DNA of 64,000 bases, from assembly GCF_003966655.1 (NCBI RefSeq), contig NZ_AP018795.1:496001-560000 (forward strand), written 5' to 3'. This stretch comes from Acidithiobacillus ferridurans. Lineage in GTDB: Bacteria; Pseudomonadota; Gammaproteobacteria; Acidithiobacillales; Acidithiobacillaceae. The translations under genes and the position numbers were made by a program. Shown in pieces: positions 55,291-64,000 of the stretch. The notes beneath the pieces are model-generated. The model was not told the origin of the DNA. It saw only the letters and a list, made by a program, of their open reading frames with translations, and did not search any database. How positions within the stretch are numbered: the first letter of the stretch is position 1; each line of letters begins with the position of its first letter.

Positions 55291-55665
55291 ATGGCAGAAG
55301 AGGAGCCCTGCGCGGTGGATGTCACCCTCCGCGTCATTGGTGGAAGATGGAAGGTACTGATTCTTCAGGATTTGTTCACGGGAACCCGGAGATTCTCAGA
55401 AATCCACAGAGCCGTTCACGGCATCACCCAGAAGATGCTCGCCCAGCAATTGCGGGAGATGGAGCGGCACGGCATCGTGAACCGGCTGGTATATGCCGAG
55501 GTACCACCCAAGGTCGAATATTCCCTTACCCCCCTGGGGAAGAGCCTTTGGCCCGTCCTCATGGCGATGCACAAGTGGGGGCTGGAGCAATTGGCGGCGA
55601 CAGGCAACCCGGCGCCAAGCCCCCGGGAAAGCGGGCCGCAGGCGGCGGATCTTCCCGGGCATTGA
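55291..55665 (+). CDS. HxlR-family transcriptional regulator
   Basis: A 124-residue winged-helix regulator with the HxlR signature: an early Cys (EEPCAVDV), VIGGRWKVLILQDLF, RRFSEIHRAVHGITQKMLAQQLREME and VEYSLTPLGKSL. The Cys near residue 6 is a redox- or electrophile-sensing candidate as in HypR/YodB types. CGGAGGG precedes the start. It is divergent from the GST gene. Confidence 0.92.
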   Translation: MAEEEPCAVDVTLRVIGGRWKVLILQDLFTGTRRFSEIHRAVHGITQKMLAQQLREMERHGIVNRLVYAEVPPKVEYSLTPLGKSLWPVLMAMHKWGLEQLAATGNPAPSPRESGPQAADLPGH

Positions 55666-55749
55666 GGAAGGCGGGAGCCCGCTTCCGCAAAAAGGGGATC
55701 CCCTGAAGGAAAACGCCCTCAAGGGATCGGTGACGAAGGGCATGACCTC

Positions 55750-57291
55750 CTAGATCTGCGGATGCCGCCGCCCTTGGGGCTGTTGCAGGCGGTTCAAGGC
55801 CGAGAGATAGGCCTTGGCGCTGGCGAGGACGATATCCGTATCCGCCCCCTGACCATTGACGATGCGGCCATCCTGCTGCAAGCGCACCGTGACCTCGCCT
55901 TGGGCGTCGGTGCCGGTCGTGATGGCATTGACCGAATACAGCAATAATTGCGCACCGCTTGCCACCACCGCTTCGATGGCCTTGAAGGCGGCATCCACCG
56001 GCCCTCCGCCCACGGCCGCGGCGGTCTTGGCCACGCCTTCCACCAGGACTTCCACCCGGGCTTCGGGATGGGTGCCCATCTCCGAGCAGACGCGCAGGTA
56101 ACCCAGGCGATAGCGTTCCGCCTGCTCCTCCTGCAGATCCTCGTTGACGAGGGTCTGCAAGTCCTCATCGAAGATTTCCGCCTTGCGGTCGGCCAACTCC
56201 TTGAAGCGCGTGAAGACCATGTCGAGGGCATCCTTGTCCAGATGGATGCCCAAGGCCTCCAGGCGCGCCCGCACCGCCGCCCGGCCCGAGAGCTTGCCCA
56301 GGGTCATGCGGTTGGCCGCCCAGCCCACGTCCTCGGCGCGCATGATTTCGTAGGTCTCCCGGTGCTTGAGGACACCGTCCTGATGGATGCCCGACTCATG
56401 GGCAAAGGCGTTGGCCCCGACGATGGCCTTGTTGGGCTGGATCGGGAAACCGGTGATGGTGGACACCAGCTTGCTGGTGGGCACGATCTGGGTGGCGTCG
56501 ATGCGGGTGTCGCAGGAGAAGACGTCGGCGCGGGTGCGCACCGCCATGACGATCTCCTCCAGGGCGGCATTGCCCGCCCGCTCGCCCAGACCGTTGATGG
56601 TGCATTCCACCTGGCGGGCGCCGTGGAGGACGGCCGACAAGGAGTTGGCCACGGCCAGGCCTAGGTCGTTATGACAATGCACCGAAAAGATCGCCCGGTC
56701 GGCATTGGGCACGCGCCCGCGCAAATTGCTGACGAGCTGCCCGAAGCGGTCCGGAAGGTTGTAACCCACCGTGTCCGGGATATTGATGGTGCGCGCCCCG
56801 GCGTCGATCACCGCCTCGATGACCCGGCAGAGGAAATCCTCCTCCGAGCGCCCGGCATCCTCCGGCGAAAACTCCACGTCGTCGCAATAGTGCCGCGCCA
56901 GACGCACCGCCGCCACCGCCCGCTCCAGGACCTCGTCGGGGGCCATGCGCAATTTGGCCTGCATGTGTACCGGGCTGGTGGCGATGAAGGTATGGATGCG
57001 CCCCGCCGCCGCCCGGGCGATGGCCTCCCCGGCGCGGCGGATGTCCTCGTCCCGGGCCCGTGCCAGGGCACAGATGCGGCTGTCCTTCACCGCTGCGGCG
57101 ATGGCCTGCACGGCTGCGAAATCGCCGTTGCTGGCGGCGGGGAAGCCCGCCTCGATGACATCCACGCGCAAGCGCTCCAGGGCCTTGGCGATACGCAGTT
57201 TCTCCTCGCGCGTCATGGCCGCACCCGGCGACTGCTCGCCATCGCGCAAGGTGGTGTCGAAAATGATCAAGTGTTCTTTAGTTGGACGCAT
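55750..57291 (-). CDS. leuA: 2-isopropylmalate synthase
   Basis: A 513-residue LeuA, the first enzyme of leucine synthesis. It has [20 protein letters not shown] at the start, the metal site [29 protein letters not shown] and [14 protein letters not shown]. The C-terminal regulatory domain is present ([16 protein letters not shown]-like end), so leucine feedback is expected. No leuBCD genes are nearby. Confidence 0.96.
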   Translation of the reverse strand: MRPTKEHLIIFDTTLRDGEQSPGAAMTREEKLRIAKALERLRVDVIEAGFPAASNGDFAAVQAIAAAVKDSRICALARARDEDIRRAGEAIARAAAGRIHTFIATSPVHMQAKLRMAPDEVLERAVAAVRLARHYCDDVEFSPEDAGRSEEDFLCRVIEAVIDAGARTINIPDTVGYNLPDRFGQLVSNLRGRVPNADRAIFSVHCHNDLGLAVANSLSAVLHGARQVECTINGLGERAGNAALEEIVMAVRTRADVFSCDTRIDATQIVPTSKLVSTITGFPIQPNKAIVGANAFAHESGIHQDGVLKHRETYEIMRAEDVGWAANRMTLGKLSGRAAVRARLEALGIHLDKDALDMVFTRFKELADRKAEIFDEDLQTLVNEDLQEEQAERYRLGYLRVCSEMGTHPEARVEVLVEGVAKTAAAVGGGPVDAAFKAIEAVVASGAQLLLYSVNAITTGTDAQGEVTVRLQQDGRIVNGQGADTDIVLASAKAYLSALNRLQQPQGRRHPQI

Positions 57292-57366
57292 GAATCACCC
57301 TTTCCGGATTGTCGGATGGATTATACCGCGTCGGCGGGTTTTTCACGAAGGGTACGCCGGCGTCCC

Positions 57367-58749
57367 TTACCCCACAGTCTGGCGCTGTAACCAGCGGTAC
57401 ACCGTGCGCTCACAAACTCCCAGCACATCTGCCACTTGGCGTCTGTTACCATGATAAAGACGCAACAATTCGTCGAGGTTGTCAGGGTGCAGTCCAGTCT
57501 TCCCCGGCTCGGGGAGCGACGATCGCTTTGCTGTCGGCAGGGTTGCTTTGCGCGATACTGCCCAATCCAGATGCCGGGGCTGAATGATCGGACCATCCGC
57601 CAGCGCCGCCGCCTTTTGCAGAATGTTGCGCAACTCCCTCACGTTGCCCGGAAAATCGTAGGCACACAGACGAATCTCCGCCTCCTTGGACAAGCTCCAA
57701 CCCCCGCCCCAGTTCCTGCCAATGCGATCCAGCAAAACTTTGGCGATACCCGCGATATCTTCGCGACGCTCACGCAACGGCGGCAAATCAATGGTAATGG
57801 CCGCCAAACGGTAATAGAGATCTTCACGAAAGGCCCGCTGCGTAGCCATCTCCAGCAGATTGCGATTGGTGGCGGCCACTATGCGCACGTCTGCATGCAG
57901 GGTTTCCGCTCCGCCCAGTCGCCGAAAGCTACCCGTTTCCAGTACCCGCAGCAGCTTGGCCTGCATAGCAAGCGGTAGTTCACCGACCTCGTCCAGAAAC
58001 AGAGTGCCGCCATGGGCCATTTCATACAGCCCGCATTTGCGCCCGAGACAACCGGTGAAAGCACCCCGCTCGTGGCCCAGTATCTCGCTTTCAAAAAGGG
58101 TCTCCGGCAAGGAAGCGCAATCGACGGTGATGAAAGGACCACTCGCCCGCGCCGAGAACTGATGCAGAGCATTGGCAGCCAGCTCCTTGCCTACCCCGCT
58201 CTCACCGGACAGCAGGATGCTGGCATCCGTCCGCCCTGCCATTTCTAAATGATGCAGACAGCGCATAAAGGCGGGTGAGTGTCCTACCATATGCAACTCA
58301 CCGCAGGTGATTTCCTCCACCTGACGCGGGAGACGGATGATTTCCTCCCCCAGATAAGCATTACCGTCCTGATCCTTGATGGCATGGCCGCGAATCCGCA
58401 CATGCTCGGCATGATTCTGGTGGTCATAATGAATGTGACGCACCTCATGCGCTTCCCCGGTATTGAACACCGCCTGGTGAGGACAATCTTCTCCACACAT
58501 GTGACAAGGTACTGGGGAGTGATGGGAGATTTCATGGCAACACTTCCCGATCACCTCATCCGCACGCACGCCATAGGCATTCTGATAGGCGCGGTTGGCG
58601 GCTATAATCCGATAGTCCCGATTGATCAGCACCATGGGATTCTGCTGAATATTGAGCACACTGCCGACATCCAGCCCAATGGACAAGTCATTCCGCCTGG
58701 CCGTGCCCTCCGATTTTCCAGATCGGGTTCTTTTCCTGTGGTTTATCAT
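57367..58749 (-). CDS. sigma-54-dependent transcriptional activator with PAS sensor
   Basis: About 460 residues: a PAS domain (NPMVLINRDYRIIAANRAY) with a cysteine/histidine-rich segment CCHEISHHSPVPCHMCGEDC, an AAA+ domain with Walker A GESGVGKE, the sigma-54 contact loop GAFTGC and Walker B FLDEVGELP, and a Fis-type helix-turn-helix at the end (RRQVADVLGVCERTVYRWL). ATG 58749 has GAAGGG upstream; ATG 58782 is the alternative. The Cys segment may bind a metal, heme or cluster, or react with sulfur species. It is divergent from a dsrE-tusA-SQR-like operon with a -24/-12 promoter, its probable target. Confidence 0.9.
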   Translation of the reverse strand: MINHRKRTRSGKSEGTARRNDLSIGLDVGSVLNIQQNPMVLINRDYRIIAANRAYQNAYGVRADEVIGKCCHEISHHSPVPCHMCGEDCPHQAVFNTGEAHEVRHIHYDHQNHAEHVRIRGHAIKDQDGNAYLGEEIIRLPRQVEEITCGELHMVGHSPAFMRCLHHLEMAGRTDASILLSGESGVGKELAANALHQFSARASGPFITVDCASLPETLFESEILGHERGAFTGCLGRKCGLYEMAHGGTLFLDEVGELPLAMQAKLLRVLETGSFRRLGGAETLHADVRIVAATNRNLLEMATQRAFREDLYYRLAAITIDLPPLRERREDIAGIAKVLLDRIGRNWGGGWSLSKEAEIRLCAYDFPGNVRELRNILQKAAALADGPIIQPRHLDWAVSRKATLPTAKRSSLPEPGKTGLHPDNLDELLRLYHGNRRQVADVLGVCERTVYRWLQRQTVG

Positions 58750-58884
58750 ATCCAAACCCTTCGATATTTCAGCTACGACCATTCTATAGTACGTATTCTC
58801 CAGGCCACCGGATGCAAGAATATTCTTATCACCTCCGAATAATTACTTTTGTTGATAAATTATAATGTTATGTTTGGCTTATGT

Positions 58885-58919
58885 GTCATGACCGGCTGGT
58901 CATGACCTGCCATGACACA
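58885..58919. promoter_or_regulatory. palindromic upstream activator sites
   Basis: Two copies of the self-complementary octamer GTCATGAC (58885-58892 and 58899-58906) are 14 bp apart, with a third near-copy CCATGACA (58910-58917). The outer ends TGTGTCATG (58882-58890) and CATGACACA (58911-58919) also form an inverted repeat. They are 120-150 bp before the -24/-12 promoter, the normal place for binding of a sigma-54 activator, here probably the divergent one. The rest of this 302-bp intergenic region (58783-59084) is AT-rich. Confidence 0.65.
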
Positions 58920-59034
58920 TCATGGCATAGCAGCCGTCAAAACCGCGCAAAACTGCAGTACCATAATATTCAAGAAGCATTATTTACCAGAAATAACAGT
59001 GTGGTTAAATAACTTACCATACAATATCCTGATC

Positions 59035-59049
59035 TGGCATGCATTCTGC
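59035..59049 (+). promoter_or_regulatory. sigma-54 (-24/-12) promoter
   Basis: TGGCATGCATTCTGC matches the sigma-54 consensus TGGCAC-G-N4-TTGC at nine of eleven conserved bases, with GG and GC at the required spacing. Transcription would start near 59061, about 24 bp before the DsrE-like start codon. The sigma-54 activator encoded next to it strengthens the call. Confidence 0.7.
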
Positions 59050-59084
59050 TTACTGAGATTATCCAGTCACAGAGCGAGGTTTTC

Positions 59085-59471
59085 ATGTCGGGATTATATA
59101 TCATCTGTTTAAGTGGGGTGAGAGAGCGGTTGCAGTTTGCGGCGATGGCGGCGTCGGTTGCGGCGGTTTCGGGGTCGGAGGTGCATGTTTTTCTGTCCAT
59201 GAATGCCTTTCCCTATTTTGTGAAAGGACACGGCAAGGAGGCCCCGGCGGAAGGCGAGATGGGGCATTCGATGGCCGGGCGCAATGTGCCGCCGTTCTAC
59301 CAGATTTTTGAGCAGGCCGTGGAATTGGGCGATGCCAAAATCTGGGCCTGCTCCATGGCCATGGACGTGATGGGGATCCAGGCGGAGGCGATGGAAGACA
59401 TCGTCGCCGGGCCTTTGGGTCTGACCAAGTTCCTCAGCGACGCCGAAGGCGCGCAGATCCTGACCTTTTAA
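59085..59471 (+). CDS. DsrE-family protein of the sigma-54-controlled cluster
   Basis: A 128-residue DsrE-like protein. It has [24 protein letters not shown], then a loop with [16 protein letters not shown], and [19 protein letters not shown], where the Cys (near 85) is the likely persulfide site. GCGAGG precedes the ATG. It is the first gene after the -24/-12 promoter and is followed 13 bp later by tusA, suggesting sulfur transfer to TusA. Confidence 0.87.
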   Translation: MSGLYIICLSGVRERLQFAAMAASVAAVSGSEVHVFLSMNAFPYFVKGHGKEAPAEGEMGHSMAGRNVPPFYQIFEQAVELGDAKIWACSMAMDVMGIQAEAMEDIVAGPLGLTKFLSDAEGAQILTF

Positions 59472-59484
59472 AAAGGAGTGGTAG

Positions 59485-59715
59485 ATGAGTGAAAGAGTCG
59501 TAGATGCCCGCGGCAGTTTTTGCCCCGGGCCGCTGATGGAGCTGATTTCCAGCATGAAGATGATGAGTGTCGGCGATACCCTGGAATTGTTGTCCACCGA
59601 TGCCGGTTCCGCTGCGGATGTACCGGAGTGGATCCAAAAGGTCGGTCACGAAATGCTCGATACCCGACAGGATGATGCGGGTACCTGGCATATCCGGGTG
59701 CGCAAGGCCAAGTAG
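59485..59715 (+). CDS. tusA: TusA-family sulfur carrier, second copy
   Basis: A 76-residue TusA-like protein with VVDARGSFCPGPLMELI; the motif is CPGP rather than the CPLP of the hdr-linked TusA, and the Cys is at residue 13. AAGGAG precedes the start. It probably passes sulfur between the DsrE-like protein and the SQR-like flavoprotein (inference). Confidence 0.92.
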   Translation: MSERVVDARGSFCPGPLMELISSMKMMSVGDTLELLSTDAGSAADVPEWIQKVGHEMLDTRQDDAGTWHIRVRKAK

Positions 59716-59757
59716 CACGACGTCCAACCAGTACACAGACCTACAAGGAGTGACATC

Positions 59758-60897
59758 ATGAGAATTCTCGTCGTCGGTGGGGGTATGGGGGGCACCATTT
59801 TCGCCAATCATCTGGCCCGCCGTATCCACCATGAAATGAAAACCGGCAAGGCCCGCATTACCATGCTCTCGGCCAGCCACGAACACGTCTATCAGCCCGG
59901 TTGGCTTTATGTGGCCATGGGTCGGACGACCCCGGATGAACTGGTCCGCGAACAGCAGAGCCTGCTGGAACCCGGTATCGAGTTTCATGTCGATCCCGTG
60001 GAGGAGTTTCATCTCGCCGACAATCACGTCCAATGCAAGAGCGGCAAGATTCATGAGTATGATGTTATGGTCATTTCCACCGGCTCCCGTCCCATGCCAG
60101 AAAACATCCCCGGCCTCCAGGAGAACTCCATCAACTGTTACACCGCGGAGAATGCGGTGGAGTTCTTCCGGCAACTCTCGGACTTCAAGGGGGGGCGCAT
60201 CGTCGTCACCGTCGGTCTGCCGCACAAGTGTCCGATGATTCCGCTGGAAATCACCTTCGCCATGCACGATTTCATTCAGGATCGTGGCCTGCGGGACAAG
60301 ACCGAGTTCTACTACACGTATCCCATCGGTCGGGTGCATAGCCTGGAGAATGTGGCGAAGTGGGCGGCACCGGAATTCGACCGGATGGGCATCCAGTACG
60401 AGACGCTGTTCAATATGAAGGAAGTCGATGGCAAAAATGCCCAGGTCCTCAGTGAGGAGGGGGGTGCCGTCAAGTATGACCTGCTGGTGGCGGTGCCGCC
60501 GCACAAGGGTCAGGAAGTCATTGAGCAGAATGGCCTCGGGCAGAATGGCTGGATTCCTACCAACCGCACGTCTTTGCACATGGAGGGGGAATACGGCAAG
60601 AATGTCATCGTCCTGGGGGACACCACCAACCTGCCGATCAGCAAGGCCGGCTCCACCACGCATTTCGAGGCTGAGGTCGCCGCCGAGAATGTCGCGGCGG
60701 TGATCAAGATCGGGCGATCGGTGCGCAGTTACGATGGCAAGGTCTTCTGCTTCATAGAGGCGGGCAAGGATCGCGCCACGTATGCCATGTTTGATTACCA
60801 GCATCCTCCGCAGCCCAAGGCCCCGACCGGTGCGGTCCATGCCTTCAAGATGGCCTACAACCAGCTCTATTGGGCCAGTGCCCGCGGCTTACTCTAA
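59758..60897 (+). CDS. sulfide:quinone oxidoreductase-like flavoprotein
   Basis: A 379-residue FAD-dependent disulfide oxidoreductase. The N-terminal motif is ILVVGGGMGGTIFANHLA, a second FAD contact is VIVLGDTTNLPISKAGS, and the redox region has VGLPHKCPMIPLE with one clear catalytic-type Cys (near 160). Other Cys residues lie in INCYTAEN and KVFCFIEAG. Classical SQRs have three catalytic Cys, and I can place only the one with confidence. It may oxidise sulfide or a TusA-bound persulfide. AAGGAG precedes the start. Confidence 0.82.
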   Translation: MRILVVGGGMGGTIFANHLARRIHHEMKTGKARITMLSASHEHVYQPGWLYVAMGRTTPDELVREQQSLLEPGIEFHVDPVEEFHLADNHVQCKSGKIHEYDVMVISTGSRPMPENIPGLQENSINCYTAENAVEFFRQLSDFKGGRIVVTVGLPHKCPMIPLEITFAMHDFIQDRGLRDKTEFYYTYPIGRVHSLENVAKWAAPEFDRMGIQYETLFNMKEVDGKNAQVLSEEGGAVKYDLLVAVPPHKGQEVIEQNGLGQNGWIPTNRTSLHMEGEYGKNVIVLGDTTNLPISKAGSTTHFEAEVAAENVAAVIKIGRSVRSYDGKVFCFIEAGKDRATYAMFDYQHPPQPKAPTGAVHAFKMAYNQLYWASARGLL

Positions 60898-60909
60898 GGG
60901 AGGTGATCT

Positions 60910-61536
60910 ATGACGGCTGTTATGGCGGAAACCTCCCACGAGGAGGAGTTGGCCGAGGCCCGGGAAGCCCTGGCGCATCTGGTGGAGAATGGGGATCTGG
61001 AGCGTATCGTGCATCTGGCGCGGCTGGCCGGTGCCGCGCAGGATTCCATGAGCGATGAATTGGTCGGGCGGATGGCGGGTCTGGCCAGCGATGGTCTCGA
61101 CTTGCTGGACCGGGTCCATCGCAGTCAGGTCGTCCATGCCCTGCCCGCCATCTCCGCGCTGGTGGAGAATGGGGATCTGGAGCGTATCGTGCATCTGGCG
61201 CGGCTGGTCGGTGCCGCGCAGGATTCCATGAGCGATGAAATCGTGACGCGGTTGGCGGGCATGGCCAGCAATGCCATGTGCCTGCTCGACCGGGCTACCC
61301 GCACCGGCGTCATGGAGCGGATGGTGACGGTGGCGGAAAAGATGGATCAGGAGCATATCCTGACCGATTTCCTCCGCTGTCTGGCCGGGGCTACGGAAGA
61401 AGCGGCCCATGCCCCTCTTCCCAAAGGCGGCCTCACCGGACTCTGGGAACTGATAAAACAACCGGAAACCCAGCAAACCATCCAGTTCCTCATGCTCCTC
61501 GGTAAACACTTCCGATCCTGCCGACTCAAACACTGA
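60910..61536 (+). CDS. DUF1641-type protein with an internal tandem duplication
   Basis: A 208-residue helical protein with two copies of a 60-residue module: LVENGDLERIVHLARL...GAAQDSMSDE at about residues 24-50 and again at about 84-110. DUF1641 proteins often accompany SQR-like and formate-dehydrogenase-like flavoproteins and may anchor or assemble them. It follows the SQR-like gene by 12 bp with a strong GGGAGGTGA ribosome site. The C-terminal part (TGLWELIKQPETQQTIQFLM) is the usual family end. Confidence 0.8.
   Translation: MTAVMAETSHEEELAEAREALAHLVENGDLERIVHLARLAGAAQDSMSDELVGRMAGLASDGLDLLDRVHRSQVVHALPAISALVENGDLERIVHLARLVGAAQDSMSDEIVTRLAGMASNAMCLLDRATRTGVMERMVTVAEKMDQEHILTDFLRCLAGATEEAAHAPLPKGGLTGLWELIKQPETQQTIQFLMLLGKHFRSCRLKH
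60979..61059 (+). repeat. 81-bp direct repeat, first copy
   Basis: This segment is identical to 61159-61239 except for one base (C at 61028, T at 61208). The copies are exactly 180 bp apart, so the frame is preserved; the flanking parts of the 180-bp unit are similar but diverged. Confidence 0.95.
61159..61239 (+). repeat. 81-bp direct repeat, second copy
   Basis: Second copy of the repeat at 60979-61059, within the same gene, 80 of 81 bases identical. Confidence 0.95.
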
Positions 61537-61587
61537 GGCCCCACCTCAACCATTCCTTTTTAAAAGCGTTCTACTCGCCCCGCTTGT

Positions 61588-61616
61588 AGCTCCCTGATCT
61601 TCCGGGGGCTTTTTTT
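61588..61616 (+). terminator. rho-independent terminator of the dsrE-tusA-SQR-like-DUF1641 operon
   Basis: AGCTCCC (61588-61594) pairs with GGGGGCT (61604-61610) through one G-T pair, and seven T residues end the structure. It is 52 bp past the DUF1641 stop. Confidence 0.8.
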
Positions 61617-61763
61617 GTAGCTCCGCATGTCGGATGGCTGTAAACTAGGCTCACCGTGCCAGAAATATCATTGAGTGCGCGTTGCTGTTCAGATTGGGGC
61701 AGATCGGCCCCACGGCCGGGTCGATCTTCCGGAAGAAGTCGAAAGCTGGAGTATCCGCCAATA

Positions 61764-62375
61764 ATGAATAATATACATTGGGATAAGATTTACACCGAGA
61801 AAGCATCGACCACGGTGAGTTGGTACTGTGACCATGATGAGACATCGTTACGACTGCTGGATGAGATGGATTTGAAACCACAAGACGCGATTATCGATGT
61901 CGGTGGTGGCGCTTCCACATGGGTCGATGACTTGATTGGGCGCGGATTTTCCAGAATCTCCATACTTGATCTCTCCGCTGCCGCACTGGCCGTGACCCAA
62001 CAACGTCTTGGGAAGTATCCGGGCACCGTGAAGTGGATCGCCGGGGATGTGCTGGAAACGCCCCTGCCGCAAGCAAACTTCTCTTTATGGCATGACCGCG
62101 CAGTTTTTCATTTCCTGACGGACAAAAAACAGCGCCAACGCTACGTTCAGGTATTGAGCGACGCCTTAAAGCCAGGCGGCCATGTCATCATAGCCACCTT
62201 CGCAGAAGACGGGCCTACCCAATGCAGCGAACTTCCAGTGTGCCGTTATAGCCCTGAACAATTGCATTCTGAGTTTGGAACATTATTTACGCTTATTTCC
62301 CATGATCACGTGATACACCGCACCCCGGCAGGGAAAACCCAAGCTTTTACGTATTGCCATTTTCAGATCATTTGA
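61764..62375 (+). CDS. class I SAM-dependent methyltransferase
   Basis: A 203-residue methyltransferase with motif I IIDVGGGASTWVDDLI (near residues 43-58), motif II ISILDLSAAALAV and the strand PGGHVIIATF. The start WDKIYTEKASTTVSWY is typical of a group acting on small molecules, including thiol or metalloid methylation types such as TehB-like enzymes. The substrate is unknown. The ribosome site is weak. Base composition is lower in GC than in the sulfur genes before it. Confidence 0.85.
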   Translation: MNNIHWDKIYTEKASTTVSWYCDHDETSLRLLDEMDLKPQDAIIDVGGGASTWVDDLIGRGFSRISILDLSAAALAVTQQRLGKYPGTVKWIAGDVLETPLPQANFSLWHDRAVFHFLTDKKQRQRYVQVLSDALKPGGHVIIATFAEDGPTQCSELPVCRYSPEQLHSEFGTLFTLISHDHVIHRTPAGKTQAFTYCHFQII

Positions 62376-62431
62376 AGCACCTGACCATGCCCTGATCTTT
62401 GCAAGGCAGGCCATACCTTTTGGATGCCAAT

Positions 62432-62447
62432 TGTCATATATATGACA
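62432..62447. promoter_or_regulatory. perfect 16-bp palindrome TGTCATATATATGACA
   Basis: A perfect dyad of eight-base arms in the 114-bp gap between the methyltransferase and the membrane protein gene, about 43 bp before the latter's putative start. Its TGTCAT/ATGACA arms resemble the TGTCATG half-sites at the sigma-54 activator sites, but no -24/-12 promoter is nearby. It is an operator candidate. Confidence 0.4.
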
Positions 62448-62489
62448 TGCCACGTTCATCGTACTGTCACATTTCGTCTGTATGCTTAG

Positions 62490-63473
62490 GTGTTACATCC
62501 TACACGGATTGTTGTTTCTTTTTTTATACCGTTGCCGGTCAGCGGATCACTCTACTGGGATATTGGCACCTTACCGCTGCTCTGGGCGTTACCCATAGCG
62601 GTGATTCTTTGGTCGTCGGTCATGGCCACCCTGTTCTTCCGGCCCGAGCGGTTACGCTCCCTGGTTGAAACGCAGGAGACACGACTCGATGCGCAAACGC
62701 ACGATCAACCTGCCAAAACGCGCTGGTCTGTCTCCCGGAATTGGCGGGCGTTGGCCCGATGGACACCACAGACGTGGAGAAACCCGCTTGTTTTGTACCC
62801 CATGGGGGTTCCCAGCGTCCTTCTGATAGGGACGGCGGGGGTGCTGCTGACGTTACTCACTTCGGTGATCGGCAGACAAATGACGCATCCCGAACTCTCT
62901 GCCGTTTTTATGCATCATGCCGTTATTCTGAGTGTGAGTATGGGCAGGACATTAACCGTTTTGCTCGTCAGTGCGGCGAACAGTCATTGGATTCAGCAGG
63001 ACGCAGACTGGCGAACGGTTTTCCTGACCGGGCTATGGGGAAGCAAAACGCGATTCTGCCAGCAAGCCATGCGCCATCATGCACGTCAGAGCACCTTATT
63101 GGCCGGAGTGCTTGCGCTAACGATACTCGCCCTATCGACTTCGCTTCTGTCGTTACAGATTTTACAGGGCATAGCGCTCATGGCATTTCTATTTACGACG
63201 ACACTCTGGTTGAGCTACGCCTTTTTCTTCGCCTATATGTTTGGCTTGCGCATTGCCGCTCGAAAAAAGATCATCCAATCGCTGGCGTTCGGATTATCCT
63301 ACCTTCCGGTAAACCTCGGCCTGCTAGCGCTGCTGCAGTCATCAACCGGTTTCATGCTTTGGTTCCTGGGACTTTGCATGCCCTTGTTACTGCTTATCTG
63401 GGTGTTTTCCACCCATCGGCAGGCAGTATGCAAAATGGGGCGGGAAGACTGGATGCTTAATGCCACCGCTTAA
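62490..63473 (+). CDS. multi-pass membrane protein of unknown function
   Basis: A 327-residue hydrophobic protein with about seven or eight membrane segments and a basic cytoplasmic loop (about residues 55-95). The reading frame begins at a GTG without a good ribosome site, so the start is uncertain and the N terminus may be lost or lie in another frame. It has no motif of a known transporter that I can see. A permease-like or envelope role is only possible. Confidence 0.6.
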   Translation: MLHPTRIVVSFFIPLPVSGSLYWDIGTLPLLWALPIAVILWSSVMATLFFRPERLRSLVETQETRLDAQTHDQPAKTRWSVSRNWRALARWTPQTWRNPLVLYPMGVPSVLLIGTAGVLLTLLTSVIGRQMTHPELSAVFMHHAVILSVSMGRTLTVLLVSAANSHWIQQDADWRTVFLTGLWGSKTRFCQQAMRHHARQSTLLAGVLALTILALSTSLLSLQILQGIALMAFLFTTTLWLSYAFFFAYMFGLRIAARKKIIQSLAFGLSYLPVNLGLLALLQSSTGFMLWFLGLCMPLLLLIWVFSTHRQAVCKMGREDWMLNATA

Positions 63474-63877
<404 letters not shown>

Positions 63878-63914
63878 CAAGAGGTCGTAATGTACAGCGG
63901 AAACGCTACTTGGG

Positions 63915-64000
63915 TCAATGCCTGCGACCGCATAAATCCAATAATTCCGATAACTCCTGGCGCAGGTATTGCCAACGTTTGCGGACCTCGATAACACTGA
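63915..64000 (-). CDS. C-terminal end of an unidentified protein (partial)
   Basis: One minus-strand frame is open from the right edge to TGA at 63915-63917 and reads a helical tail ending QELSELLDLCGRRH. Its composition is protein-like and it ends 38 bp before the tRNA-Pro gene on the same strand. Too short to name; another frame through the tRNA is also open but is not credible. Confidence 0.35.
   Translation of the reverse strand, partial: SVIEVRKRWQYLRQELSELLDLCGRRH

Noticed and set aside
62399-62668. 89-codon plus-strand frame before the membrane protein
   Set aside because: It overlaps the membrane protein in another frame, spans the palindrome and has no ribosome site. A lost N terminus of the membrane protein was also sought but not found.

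Overview
The window looks like chromosome of a sulfur-oxidising chemolithoautotrophic proteobacterium, most likely an Acidithiobacillus species. The reasons are a complete sulfur-oxidising heterodisulfide-reductase-like (sHdr) locus with lipoate-binding proteins, CbbQ/CbbO-type Rubisco-activase subunits, and a second sulfur-transfer cluster (DsrE-TusA-SQR-like) under apparent sigma-54 control. The genus is an inference from gene content; no rRNA or species marker is present.

Layout. 1-2.8 kb: end of an unknown gene, a LysR regulator with a degenerate amidotransferase-like gene and a small gene behind it, and a divergent TM2-domain gene. 2.8-8.9 kb (minus strand): a tightly coupled five-gene operon of unknown protein, cbbQ, cbbO, histone-deacetylase-like enzyme and aldo/keto reductase. 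9-12.7 kb: unknown small genes, an orphan lipoate-ligase-like gene and a FadL-type porin. 12.9-25.7 kb (minus strand): the sHdr region. In transcription order it reads rhodanese, tusA, dsrE, hdrC1, hdrB1, hdrA, hyp, hdrC2, hdrB2, a strong terminator, lbpA, dsrE-like, lbpA, radical-SAM lipoyl synthase, sLpl(AB), lipT, and a second radical-SAM lipoyl synthase. 25.7-27.8 kb: moaA and moaC with an unknown gene between them.

28-37.6 kb (plus strand): the cell-shape cluster mreB-mreC-mreD-mrdA-mrdB-dacA, then ybeD-lipB-lipA (classical lipoate synthesis) and a YdcF-like gene. mreB carries an apparent one-base frameshift in a C-run. 37.7-43.7 kb: an L,D-transpeptidase-like protein, an unknown gene, then a cluster of TPR membrane protein, receiver-like protein, MglA-like GTPase and two Roadblock-like proteins. 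43.8-48 kb: glyQ-glyS-gmhB-plsC. 48-51.2 kb: an ATP-grasp ligase, and a solo near-copy of hdrB1 flanked by two small genes that are paralogous to each other. 51.4-57.3 kb: queH, ampD, a thioredoxin-like gene, a GST with divergent HxlR regulator, and leuA. 57.4-61.6 kb: a PAS/AAA+/Fis sigma-54 activator divergent from a dsrE-tusA-SQR-like-DUF1641 operon, with palindromic activator sites and a good -24/-12 promoter between them. 61.7-64 kb: a methyltransferase, a membrane protein, and tRNA-Pro(GGG).

How the parts fit. Rhodanese, TusA and DsrE are expected to pass sulfane sulfur to the sHdr complex, with LbpA as the lipoylated carrier. The LipS/sLpl/LipT genes would lipoylate LbpA independently of LipB/LipA, so two lipoate-assembly routes coexist within 23 kb. 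The FadL-type porin may serve entry of hydrophobic sulfur. The solo hdrB and the sigma-54 cluster suggest further condition-dependent layers of sulfur handling.
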